Shown: positions 34,497-42,554 of the stretch, piece after piece
Position numbering within the stretch: the first letter of the stretch is position 1
Layout of the letters: each line of letters begins with the position of its first letter
From: Planctomycetota bacterium
Lineage (GTDB): Bacteria; Planctomycetota; Planctomycetia; Planctomycetales; Planctomycetaceae
DNA length: 64,000 bases
Reading direction: 5' to 3'
NCBI GenBank assembly: GCA_003671275.1
Contig: QWPB01000063.1
Location: 1 to 64,000 of the forward strand
The notes under the pieces: model-generated
Database searches by the model: none
What the model was told of the DNA's origin: nothing
What the model saw: the letters and a program-made list of their open reading frames with translations, nothing else
Translations under genes and position numbers: made by a program

Positions 34497-36067
34497 CGGA
34501 CCTGACCTCCCTGGTTTTCTTCATGAAGCTTCTGGCCCTTCTCAGTCATACATTGGCCCATCAGGCCCGCTGCCCGGTCGCGCACCGCCTACGCATCGGC
34601 AACTTGTTACTGATGACGCTGATTGTGGCAATGGCGCACTTCACCGCCTCGATTTACGAGGGTGTGGGCCGGGAGATGATTCGGCTGTTATCCGGACTCG
34701 ACATGCTGCTGATTGTCGTGGCGGGCAGCAGTCATTTCGGATCGGTAATCACGGAAGAAAAAGAGCAGGGGACGCTGGGACTGTTGAAGCTGGCGGGGTT
34801 CTCCAACCTGGGATTACTGCTGGGGAAGTCTGCGGCCCGCGTGTTGTCCGTCCTGTTGATCTTCCTACTCCAGTTACCGTTTGCCTTTCTGGGGGTCATG
34901 CTCGGCGGTGTCTCACCGGGGCAGGTCATTGCCGTGTTTCTGGCTCTGGCAGCCTTCATGATCCTGGTGGGGAATCTGGGGCTGTTTTTCTCGCTGGTTT
35001 GTCGACGAAACTCCCTGGCGGTTTCGTTAACGACCCTGACGGGGATGCTGGTGATCTGGGGAGACTCAATCATCGGGTTCATCCTGACGGCGGGGCATAC
35101 CCGTCGGATGCTCTGGGTCACGGGCGCATTGCAGTGGATCGAAAGTCAGCTGAATGTCATTTCGATCGATGACCGCCTGCGAGCCATCATCATGTTCCGC
35201 GGTGTCGATATTCTCGGGCCGCAGATCGGACAATCACTGGGGTTGTCGGTGGGGTTATTTCTGGGGGCCTGGGCTTTGTTCGACCGCTTCACCGAAGGGA
35301 CGGAATCGGTCGAAAGAGAACCCCGCCTTTCCCCCCGACGATGGCGTTTATGGGGTACGACCCACGTCTGGAAAAACGCCATCGCCTGGAAAGATTTTCA
35401 TTTCCCGTCCGGTGGGTGGGGTATCTGGCTGGCGAAGGGGCTGGTCCTGGCCGGAGCCATCATGGCCGGGATGGCGTTCGAGGCCCAGTACAAAGCAATG
35501 ACCGGAAGCCAGCTCCGGGAAATCGTGGCCTACGGATGCGTGGGACTGATGATTATCGAGATCCTGCAACTGGCGGGAAATCTCTTTGGCGAAGAGTACC
35601 ATTCCGGAACCCTGCCGAATCTTCTGCTGATCCCCCAATCGCTTTCGCAGATGGTGTTCTCCAAACTCTGGGCTGGGGCACTCCACCTGATCCCCTCCAG
35701 CGTGGCGGCCCTCGCCGCCATCGGCGTTGCCGGGAAAGAGCAGCTGTATTCCGGTCCACAGATGCGACTGCTGGCATGGACAGCGGGGTTAATCTTGTTG
35801 TGTCATTTGACGGTGTTCTATTCCCTGCAGGTCAAACGGGGGGCGCTGGCGATGGCCTGTGCGACGCTGATCGTTGCCGGAGCGGTGCTGCTGCCATCGC
35901 TGGCGATGGCGACACAGATGCTTCTGGCTGATCAGCAAATTCCCAGGAGTTTCCAGGGCCCCGAGGCCTGGGCCCCTCTGGCCTATATTGCGATCATGGG
36001 GTGTGGGGGGCTGCAGTTTGCCACAGTAATGGCGATTCATCGGGCGGGCGAAGAGGGCGTGAGCTGA
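34493..36067 (+). CDS. Double ABC-2-type permease
   Basis: A 524-residue polytopic protein with two ABC-2-like halves. Each has the marker segment after its second helix: ITEEKEQGTLGLLKLAGFS near residue 85 and FGEEYHSGTLPNLLLIPQS near 370, the EExxGT pattern of ABC-2 permeases. About twelve membrane helices can be counted. Two half-permeases fused in one chain would form a complete channel pair, but no ATP-binding subunit is in the window. The GTG at 34493 overlaps the upstream stop. It is the last gene of the tight operon; 127 bases separate it from the next. Similar permeases accompany auxiliary extracytoplasmic proteins in gliding and export systems. Confidence 0.8.
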   Translation: MTDLTSLVFFMKLLALLSHTLAHQARCPVAHRLRIGNLLLMTLIVAMAHFTASIYEGVGREMIRLLSGLDMLLIVVAGSSHFGSVITEEKEQGTLGLLKLAGFSNLGLLLGKSAARVLSVLLIFLLQLPFAFLGVMLGGVSPGQVIAVFLALAAFMILVGNLGLFFSLVCRRNSLAVSLTTLTGMLVIWGDSIIGFILTAGHTRRMLWVTGALQWIESQLNVISIDDRLRAIIMFRGVDILGPQIGQSLGLSVGLFLGAWALFDRFTEGTESVEREPRLSPRRWRLWGTTHVWKNAIAWKDFHFPSGGWGIWLAKGLVLAGAIMAGMAFEAQYKAMTGSQLREIVAYGCVGLMIIEILQLAGNLFGEEYHSGTLPNLLLIPQSLSQMVFSKLWAGALHLIPSSVAALAAIGVAGKEQLYSGPQMRLLAWTAGLILLCHLTVFYSLQVKRGALAMACATLIVAGAVLLPSLAMATQMLLADQQIPRSFQGPEAWAPLAYIAIMGCGGLQFATVMAIHRAGEEGVS

Positions 36068-36194
36068 ATTCGCACACCTTGCACAGCGGACTTCCCGTAA
36101 GCGGCAGCGACCGCCGGTTCCTCTTGACTCCCGGTCGAGGTCTGGCGGATAACCTCGCGGTCTGAAGTTCGTTCCTGGCAGGGAGGCTGGGTCC

Positions 36195-36827
36195 ATGCGA
36201 CGCATCGCGGCATGCACAGTGATCGTGACCTATCTGGCGGTACTCGGCTTCGGCCTGATCAGCCATGCGGTGGGTTTCAAATCGACCGACCATGTCGGCA
36301 TGTACTTCCTGATCTGGGATATGTACTGCGGCTGGAGTGGATATGAACTCCGTCACCATTTGGTCGCCGAAGGGGCCAGCGGGCAGTATTACGAGTTGAC
36401 CCCGGTGCCGTGGGGTGAATTTACTCCCTTCGGATCAGCCCCGCGGACCAGTTACGACAATTCCGCGTCGTTCACGGATGCCATCGCCCGGCATGTTCTC
36501 GAACACACCGAGCACGAAGAAATCACCCAGATCATCCTTGTCGAAGAGGCCTGGTCTAAGAAATACAACCTGCCCGATACGCTCTGGTCCCGGTACTACG
36601 AAGAACCCAAAGAGCCCCGCAGCTATTACCGGACGCGGGCTGTACTGAATTCCCACGGCGAGTTTCGTGAGCGGTTTCTCGATTGGGGGGGGTGGTTGGC
36701 CTATCGGTCGATCACGGACAACCCCCGCTTGCAGCAGAAGATGGCCGGGCGACCGTTCTTGACCACGGAGCAGTTTGGTCCAAGCAGCGTACGTCCGGTG
36801 AGCCATACGGTGATCGAACACGAATAG
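36195..36827 (+). CDS. Unknown membrane-anchored protein preceding HTTM gene
   Basis: A 210-residue protein with one N-terminal hydrophobic segment (ACTVIVTYLAVLGFGLISHAVG), probably an anchor, and a soluble part rich in aromatic residues (FLIWDMYCGWSGYE, KYNLPDTLWSRYYEEP). No motif is recognised. The ATG at 36195 has a GGGAGG site 12 bases upstream. It is followed after 63 bases by the HTTM-domain gene. That closeness suggests a shared job, perhaps as a partner subunit for the HTTM membrane protein. Confidence 0.7.
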   Translation: MRRIAACTVIVTYLAVLGFGLISHAVGFKSTDHVGMYFLIWDMYCGWSGYELRHHLVAEGASGQYYELTPVPWGEFTPFGSAPRTSYDNSASFTDAIARHVLEHTEHEEITQIILVEEAWSKKYNLPDTLWSRYYEEPKEPRSYYRTRAVLNSHGEFRERFLDWGGWLAYRSITDNPRLQQKMAGRPFLTTEQFGPSSVRPVSHTVIEHE

Positions 36828-36890
36828 CGAACGGTTTGACCGGTCGGTCCCAGGGTTGAGCGGAGTGATTCCACTCCTGAAGGTGATCTC

Positions 36891-38387
36891 ATGAATGCCC
36901 CCGCACCATCACCCGTCCCGGCCTCCTGGTGGGATAAGGTCGAACAATTCTTTTTTGCTCCTGAACGCCCGGTTGGGGTGGCGCTGGTCCGGATCACAAT
37001 CGGTCTGGTGCTGCTCATTCCGACACTGCACCGCGTATTCCGCGTGCGTGAGTTCTACTCCTCGGACGGTGCCCCGTCGCCGATCTGGAACAACTATGGC
37101 CAGCCGGGGTTTCTGCCGATTCCCAATGCCCCCATGGCTGCCGGGCTCTATGCCTTGCTGATTCTATCCCTGGTGACCACCAGCATTGGCTGGCGAACGC
37201 GAATGTCGCTGGCCCTGGCAGCGGTACTGACAGCCTATCTGGGGATGCTGGACGTCATCAGCACGATAACCAAGTACACCGTCGTTTCCACGCATGTGCT
37301 GGCCCTGCTGGCGATGTCGGATTGTGGCAATCTGTGGTCGGTCGATGCCTGGCTGGCCCGACGGCGAGGCACGTCACTGCGAATCGATGGTCCGGCCTGG
37401 CCCCGGCGACTGATCCAGATCCTGATTGGTGTCGTCTATCTGGGGGCGACCATGACCAAGATTCACACACCCGCATTTTTCACCGGCGATCAACTGCGCT
37501 ACTGGATGCTGACCAACGTCAATAGTGCGAACCCCACGGGTGAGTTTCTGTCGCAGTTTCCCGGGATGATTATCGGAATGGCCTACGTCACCGTGATGTG
37601 GGAAGTCCTGTTTCTGTTTGTCGCCTGGCGCGGCTGGCCTCGGCTGATCATGCTGAGTACAGGGCTGATCTTCCACTTCCTGACAATGTTGACGCTAGGG
37701 CTGTTTGTATTTCCATTCCTGTATTTCGCCGTATACCTGGCCTGGTTGGAGCAGGGCGATCTGACCTGGTGGCGGCAAACATTGAGGAAGAGTCCCTCCC
37801 TCCCCGAGCCGGTCATGCTTCAGCCCGGGGTCACCCGGAAATTCCCCAGTGGCCCGGCCTGGGCGGGTGTGGTCGGCGCGGTCTTCCTGCTGGGTGTGGG
37901 GATCGATCGAGCCTCGGACCCCTTTGGAGACCATCGGGCCGAGGGGCGACATGTCCTGCAGCCGATTTCGGAAGAACGTGTCGCTCAGCTGTTGCGGAAC
38001 GACGAAGATGTCCATGTCACCGACAAGGTCTTTGCCCTGGATGTGGGTTCCGTACGGTTCAATGACAACCTGGTCGATCGTCGTCAGACGTTTGCCTACG
38101 GCGAGACGGTCCTGATCCAATGCAGTCTGCAACCGCCCCACGAAGACATGTATGTCGAGGTCTATCTGCGCGATGCGGCCGGTCAAGTCCACCGCCGGTT
38201 ATGGCAGGTCGTGTCCCGCGAGAATCTACGGGGGCATTTCTGGTTTCTGATGGACGATTCACTGGCTCCCGGCGACTATTCGATTGTCATGCGAATCGAC
38301 GGAAAAGACGCCGCTCAGCGTTCCCTCCAGCTGGAGGGCGGTTCCGGCGTCGCTCAGGTCGGGTATGAAGAGGCTGTCGAGAAGTAG
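36891..38387 (+). CDS. HTTM-domain membrane protein with C-terminal beta domain
   Basis: A 498-residue protein whose first 340 residues form an HTTM (horizontally transferred transmembrane) region, related to vitamin K-dependent gamma-carboxylases, with about eight helices. Typical features are FFFAPERPVGVALVRITIG at the start, a region around GTSLRIDGPAWPRRLIQILIG, and IHTPAFFTGDQLRYWM. Residues 365-490 are a soluble beta-sandwich (VGSVRFNDNLVDRR, YVEVYLRDAAGQVHRRLW) that is not part of HTTM. Carboxylase activity is not implied, as most bacterial HTTM proteins lack it. AAGGTGA precedes the ATG at 36891. Confidence 0.83.
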   Translation: MNAPAPSPVPASWWDKVEQFFFAPERPVGVALVRITIGLVLLIPTLHRVFRVREFYSSDGAPSPIWNNYGQPGFLPIPNAPMAAGLYALLILSLVTTSIGWRTRMSLALAAVLTAYLGMLDVISTITKYTVVSTHVLALLAMSDCGNLWSVDAWLARRRGTSLRIDGPAWPRRLIQILIGVVYLGATMTKIHTPAFFTGDQLRYWMLTNVNSANPTGEFLSQFPGMIIGMAYVTVMWEVLFLFVAWRGWPRLIMLSTGLIFHFLTMLTLGLFVFPFLYFAVYLAWLEQGDLTWWRQTLRKSPSLPEPVMLQPGVTRKFPSGPAWAGVVGAVFLLGVGIDRASDPFGDHRAEGRHVLQPISEERVAQLLRNDEDVHVTDKVFALDVGSVRFNDNLVDRRQTFAYGETVLIQCSLQPPHEDMYVEVYLRDAAGQVHRRLWQVVSRENLRGHFWFLMDDSLAPGDYSIVMRIDGKDAAQRSLQLEGGSGVAQVGYEEAVEK

Positions 38388-38444
38388 ACCTCGAACCGTG
38401 TACACACGCACCCAGAGGCATGTCGCTCGGATGCCATCCGGCAT

Positions 38445-39728
38445 TCAAGGGGGCGGGGCGATGACCTCACAAGGCTTCTGGGCCGAGTAGATGCCGTGAT
38501 GTCGATTCACCATGCAAGCGGTCGTACAGGCCAGAGCGTGGTACAGCACAGCCTCGCCCCCAAACATTTCAACGGCCATGACGATCCCGGTGATGGGAGT
38601 CCGCGTGGCTGCCATAAACACAGCGACAAAGCCCAACGAAGCACACAGATCCACCGGGCAGCCCGTCTGGACAGCCAGCGTGTGGCCGAGAGTGGCTCCG
38701 ATAAAGAATAGCGGTGTGGCTTCGCCCCCTTTCAACCCGCTGCCGAGCGTGATGGCGGTCAGCAGCAGTTTCCAGAACCAGCTGAAGACGGAGACCCCGC
38801 CGGGCTCAAAGGCTCCGGTCAGGGAGACGCCCCCCGGTGTCGGTGACGTGATACCGATCCCCAGATAATCGCGAGTTCCCAGCAGCCCGGTAATCACGAG
38901 AACGATCACCCCGCCCAGCAGTGGTCGGAGCAGCGGCGACTCACTCGCCCGGCGGAATAATGCCTGACAGGCGTGATGCGTTGCGACAAACAGCCGACTG
39001 ACCAGTCCAAAGGCCACTCCGCCGCCGATTGCAAAAATGATCAATCGCCCGTTCCACGGAGCCAGCCCGCCGGTCGCACCCGCTGGAAGGAGGCTGGCCA
39101 CTGCGTACTGGGTATGCTCGATCCCCCACGCGGCACAGGTCCGATCGCTGATGATCGCAGTCATCAGGCAGGGAATAATTGCCCGGGTCTCCATCTGCCC
39201 GAGTCGAACGACTTCCAGGGCGAACAGCGCTCCGGCGACGGGTGTCCCGAAGACGCCTCCAAATCCGGAGGCCATCCCCGCCAGAAGCAGGATGCGGAGT
39301 TCCCCCGGCCTGAAGCGGCGGGTGAACCGGGCGATGCCCCCGGCAATGGCTCCGCCCATCTGGACGGCTGTACCTTCCCGCCCCGCCGATCCCCCCCCCA
39401 GATGCGTCAGCAGGGTGGTCACAAGTACCAAGGGAGCCATCACGGGCGAAACGCCCGCGCCCGGCTCCTGAATCTGTTGAATCAGTAAATTATTTCCAGC
39501 TTCCACCTCGCGGCCATACCGGGCGTATAACCACCCGACGACCACTCCCATGAGGGGTAACAGTCCGATCAGCCCTGGGTGGGCCGTGCGCCCCTGGGTC
39601 ACCACGTCCAACGTCGCCAGAAACAGCGCACAGGCCGAGCCGGTCAATCCGCCGAGTACGATCAGCGCACACCACAACTCGCACCACCGTGACAGGTCGA
39701 GGTCGTGATTCGAACTCGACGAGGCCAT
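38445..39728 (-). CDS. CLC-family antiporter, fluoride (CLC-F) clade by motif
   Basis: A 427-residue CLC-type anion transporter with about ten to twelve helices. Motifs differ from chloride CLCs: where GSGIP is expected the chain reads AGNNLLIQQIQ, and the gating Glu sits in GGGSAGREGTAVQMGG (GREGT, not GREGP). I associate the GNN and GREGT pair with the fluoride/proton antiporter subgroup that expels F-. The late LKGGEATPLFFIGATLGH keeps the usual pore-lining form. No fluoride riboswitch is evident upstream. The ATG at 39728 lies 31 bases after the upstream lipoprotein stop, with a hairpin between. Chloride transport remains possible until tested. Confidence 0.85.
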   Translation of the reverse strand: MASSSSNHDLDLSRWCELWCALIVLGGLTGSACALFLATLDVVTQGRTAHPGLIGLLPLMGVVVGWLYARYGREVEAGNNLLIQQIQEPGAGVSPVMAPLVLVTTLLTHLGGGSAGREGTAVQMGGAIAGGIARFTRRFRPGELRILLLAGMASGFGGVFGTPVAGALFALEVVRLGQMETRAIIPCLMTAIISDRTCAAWGIEHTQYAVASLLPAGATGGLAPWNGRLIIFAIGGGVAFGLVSRLFVATHHACQALFRRASESPLLRPLLGGVIVLVITGLLGTRDYLGIGITSPTPGGVSLTGAFEPGGVSVFSWFWKLLLTAITLGSGLKGGEATPLFFIGATLGHTLAVQTGCPVDLCASLGFVAVFMAATRTPITGIVMAVEMFGGEAVLYHALACTTACMVNRHHGIYSAQKPCEVIAPPP

Positions 39729-39739
39729 GGCAGAACCTC

Positions 39740-39758
39740 TTCGCGAGGAACTCGCGAA
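39740..39758 (-). terminator. Hairpin between lipoprotein and CLC genes
   Basis: TTCGCGAG and CTCGCGAA form a perfect 8-base-pair stem with a 3-base loop, one base after the lipoprotein stop and 11 bases before the CLC start. Without a T-tract it may reduce readthrough or protect the upstream mRNA instead of ending transcription. Confidence 0.45.
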
Positions 39759-39759
39759 A

Positions 39760-40053
39760 TTAGTAGGTCGGGATCAGGTTCAGTGATGTGGTCTGGTAAG
39801 GCATGGGAATCCCCGCCTGCATCACCCCGCCCGAGTAGTATGCATTCGGAGCGATCCCATTGGGAGCGTACGCTCCGCACCCGCCAGGACCGCAGGGACT
39901 GGCCGGATATGCCGCACCATAGCCGCCACCACCCCCGCACGGCTGGCAACCACCGCCGTAGCCGCCACCAAACATCGGATGGAACAGGCCGCAGCATCCG
40001 GAACCGGAAACCATCAGAGCCAAACCGAGACTTGCGATTGCGAACCGATTCAT
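39760..40053 (-). CDS. Gly/Cys-rich small lipoprotein
   Basis: A 97-residue exported protein. The signal peptide (MNRFAIASLGLALMVSGSGC) ends in a lipobox-like SGSGC, so a lipid-anchored Cys near residue 20 is likely. The mature chain is low-complexity: runs of Gly, Tyr and Cys (GGGYGGGCQPCGGGGGYG) with about six Cys residues, then a Pro/Ala-rich tail. Similar Cys/Gly-rich tails occur in Planctomycetota envelope proteins and could form disulfide crosslinks or bind metal; this is inference. The ATG at 40053 has GGAAGG upstream. A long leader and a candidate promoter precede it. Confidence 0.75.
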   Translation of the reverse strand: MNRFAIASLGLALMVSGSGCCGLFHPMFGGGYGGGCQPCGGGGGYGAAYPASPCGPGGCGAYAPNGIAPNAYYSGGVMQAGIPMPYQTTSLNLIPTY

Positions 40054-40176
40054 GAGACGACCTTCCGGGAGAGGGGAGTGTTCGAGAGGACCAGGTTCCG
40101 AAGCGATGTCCAGATCTGGCGATGACCGAGTTGAGGTCGGAGCAGCTGACATTCAGCCGCCATCAGCCACCTGCGT

Positions 40177-40196
40177 GAGGCACAGAGAAGTGCCTC
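40177..40196 (-). promoter_or_regulatory. Hairpin in the lipoprotein leader
   Basis: GAGGCAC and GTGCCTC pair around a 6-base loop. It lies about 125 bases before the lipoprotein start and could affect mRNA stability. Confidence 0.35.
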
Positions 40197-40239
40197 GAGG
40201 AGGGCCTCGCCGAGGAGTCGTCCGCAGCGAGCGGGCGGA

Positions 40240-40269
40240 ACATTACGACTAACTCAAAAAAACGGTCAA
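40240..40269 (-). promoter_or_regulatory. Candidate promoter of the lipoprotein gene
   Basis: On the minus strand TTGACC (40269-40264) is followed after 18 bases by TAATGT (40245-40240). The spacer includes a T-run. Seen by eye only. Confidence 0.35.
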
Positions 40270-40358
40270 GACGGACGGCGATGTTTGCCGGTCCCGGTTT
40301 TGGGTTTCCCCTTTTTTACAAAGAAGCCGAGGTTACCCAGCTTTTCATCAAGTCTGCG

Positions 40359-41501
40359 TCACACGGGTCGCGAAGGCTGCCGCATTTCACGGTACAACGT
40401 CACATGCCGCTCGATCATTTTCCCAACGGAAAGCTCCGTCTCGACATACTTCCGGGCCTGCTCTCCCAGCGTCTGACGGAGCGTCTCATCCTGCAGCAGG
40501 CGGCGCGTATATTGGGCGAATCCGGCACTGTCTCCCACGTTGACCAGATAACCGTGCGCGCCATGCTGGACGAGTTCCTGATTCGGGGGAATCGCGGTCG
40601 CCACAATCGGACAGCCACAGGCCATGGCCTCCATCAGGCTGTTCGACATCCCCTCAAAGTCACTTCCGAGCCACGCCACATCGGCATGTCTCCAGAGCGT
40701 GGCGGCATCGGACCGATGTCCGACAAACTGAACATGCGTCGTGACTTCGACTTGTCGGGCATACTCTTCCAGATAACCCCGCTGTGGACCATCTCCCACG
40801 ATCACCAGATACACCCGAGGGTCCGCCTGCCGCAGTAACTGCATGGCCCACAAGAGGTCCGGTATCCGTTTCTGCGGAGCGAGCCGCCCGACACACAGCA
40901 CGATCCGGGCATTCTCGGGCAACCCCAGCGTCTTCAAGAAGGCAGCTCGGGGCTCTTTCGGAAATGCCGGTGTGTCCACACCGTTCGGGATCATCCGCAG
41001 CTGATCTTCGCGATACCCCAGCGGGCGGTAAAAGTCGACCACGGCCCGGGAGTTACCGATCAGCCGGGCCGTGCGCGCGACCAGTTGCCGGTCAACCCAC
41101 AGCTGCCAGCCGCTCTTCCAACTGTCGACGCAGCGTTCGGAAACCACGATTCGCGAGGATGAACGGGCGGGCCAGGCCAGGCGGCCATAGCTGTTGGCGG
41201 CAAAGAGCCATGTATGCAAGATATCCGGTGACTGCCTGGCCAGATGAGTCCGCAATCGGAAGAAGGCTGCGGGGTCGAATTTCCAGCGTTTACCGATGAT
41301 GGTCACTGGAATTCCCGCGTCTTGCAGCAGCGTCTCATACGGTCCGCCACTAGTCAGGCAGGTAACACTCACCGCAAATTCCGGACGTGGTAACCCGGCA
41401 GCCAGCAGAGCGAGTTGCTTCTCGGCTCCCGACTGGACCAGCGTCGGAATGAGTAGTTCGATCCGGGTAGTCCCTGGGACCGCGAGAGGGGAAGACTCCA
41501 T
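40359..41501 (-). CDS. GT4-family glycosyltransferase
   Basis: A 380-residue GT-B glycosyltransferase of family 4. The N-terminal half opens with IELLIPTLVQSGAEKQL, the usual loop after the first strand. The C-terminal nucleotide-sugar half has IVLCVGRLAPQKRIPDLL, VIVGDGPQRGYL and the EX7E retaining-enzyme motif in DFEGMSNSLMEAMACG. It probably adds a sugar to a lipid-linked or capsular glycan at the cytoplasmic face. The start is uncertain: ATG at 41501 is chosen for the short N-terminus, with another ATG at 41558. It ends a minus-strand group with the TPR lipoprotein and AAA ATPase. Confidence 0.92.
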   Translation of the reverse strand: MESSPLAVPGTTRIELLIPTLVQSGAEKQLALLAAGLPRPEFAVSVTCLTSGGPYETLLQDAGIPVTIIGKRWKFDPAAFFRLRTHLARQSPDILHTWLFAANSYGRLAWPARSSSRIVVSERCVDSWKSGWQLWVDRQLVARTARLIGNSRAVVDFYRPLGYREDQLRMIPNGVDTPAFPKEPRAAFLKTLGLPENARIVLCVGRLAPQKRIPDLLWAMQLLRQADPRVYLVIVGDGPQRGYLEEYARQVEVTTHVQFVGHRSDAATLWRHADVAWLGSDFEGMSNSLMEAMACGCPIVATAIPPNQELVQHGAHGYLVNVGDSAGFAQYTRRLLQDETLRQTLGEQARKYVETELSVGKMIERHVTLYREMRQPSRPV

Positions 41502-41622
41502 TGTCGGCACCGGGAGAACACCAGACGACCGCAGACCCACGCCCAGGGGTCCAATCATGCAGGCATCGTGACAGGGCGGCTAGCGAGAGTCCATCCCGGT
41601 TGCGATCCGGGGGCTCGAAGCC

Positions 41623-42531
41623 TTACTGGGGTTGCGAGTGCCCCGCGCCCTGCTTATCGGATGCGGCGGTCAGGTCCACAGCCGGGACGACTTCTACGGT
41701 TCCCATCGGTCCCAGATTCCGATAGCTGGCGGGGGAAATCGCGGGTTCAATGGCCGGTGGACCCGTAAGGACCGCTGTTTGAATCCCGCCGCCCCGGGTC
41801 CGTTGCCGCTGGATCTCGGCCAGCCACCGCTGGGCCTCGATCATCTTGGGCTCTTTGACCAGTGCGAGACGCAGCTGTTCTTCCGCCTGGGCCAGTTGAT
41901 TCTGATCCTTCAGGATCAGAGCGGTGTTATAGTGGCCGGCAGCGGGACCAACACTTTGGGCGAACTGAGTCTGGGCCGCATTGATTTCGCCGATATGGAC
42001 GAGGGCCACTCCCAGCTGATGGCGGATTGTCCGGTCTTCGGGGCGGGACTCCGAGGCAGCTTTCAGGGAGGTCACGGCGGCGGGCCAGTCCTGATGACTC
42101 ATCTCCAGCTTTCCCATTTCCAGATGGGCATCCGCTGACTTGGGATTGATTTGAAGTGCCGCCTCCAGCCGGGCTCGGCCCTCTGTCGGACGATCTTGTA
42201 ACAGATCCAGGCGAGCCAGACCGACCAAGGCTAGAACTTCGTTCGGACGAGTTTTCAAGACCGCAGCATAGTGGGTCCGGGCCTCGTCGAAATTGCCAGC
42301 TTCTTCCATCCACTGGGCATAGCTCAGCTTGAGCCGCTCGGGGTCTTCGACTTTCTTATCGGGGAAATCGGCTTCCACGGACTGTTGACCGTCGCCGTAA
42401 CTGACTTCGGGGCGAGCGAACGGATTCTTGGAACCCTCGTTGTCTGATGTCTTTGAGGACCAGACACAGCCGGGCGTGCCTGACAGTATCAGGCCGACGA
42501 TCATCCATGACCCGATACGCGTAGTGTCCAT
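41623..42531 (-). CDS. TPR-repeat lipoprotein
   Basis: A 302-residue protein with a lipoprotein signal (SWMIVGLILSGTPGC, Cys near residue 22) and about five tetratricopeptide repeats across residues 65-250 (AQWMEEAGNFDEARTHYAAV, ALVGLARLDLLQDRPTEGRA and AHLEMGKLEMSHQDWPAA are clear units). TPR lipoproteins often serve as scaffolds for secretion or pilus assembly, as with TadD and PilF. The tail is Pro/Thr-rich. The ATG at 42531 begins the lipoprotein signal. It lies 23 bases after the AAA ATPase gene, so the two are very likely cotranscribed. Confidence 0.85.
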   Translation of the reverse strand: MDTTRIGSWMIVGLILSGTPGCVWSSKTSDNEGSKNPFARPEVSYGDGQQSVEADFPDKKVEDPERLKLSYAQWMEEAGNFDEARTHYAAVLKTRPNEVLALVGLARLDLLQDRPTEGRARLEAALQINPKSADAHLEMGKLEMSHQDWPAAVTSLKAASESRPEDRTIRHQLGVALVHIGEINAAQTQFAQSVGPAAGHYNTALILKDQNQLAQAEEQLRLALVKEPKMIEAQRWLAEIQRQRTRGGGIQTAVLTGPPAIEPAISPASYRNLGPMGTVEVVPAVDLTAASDKQGAGHSQPQ

Positions 42532-42554
42532 CCGACTTACCCCACAGCCTGGGA

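Larger units (their letters stand above)
40054..40358. other. Intergenic leader region upstream of the lipoprotein gene
   Basis: About 305 bases with no gene. On the minus strand it carries a candidate promoter (40240-40269) followed by a GC-rich, structured leader of roughly 180 bases that includes a 7-base-pair hairpin at 40177-40196. No known riboswitch pattern was recognised. Confidence 0.45.

Noticed and set aside
39729-40358. Fluoride (crcB) riboswitch upstream of the CLC gene
   Set aside because: I looked on the minus strand for the GGxGATGGxGTTC start and its pseudoknot partner and found no convincing match.
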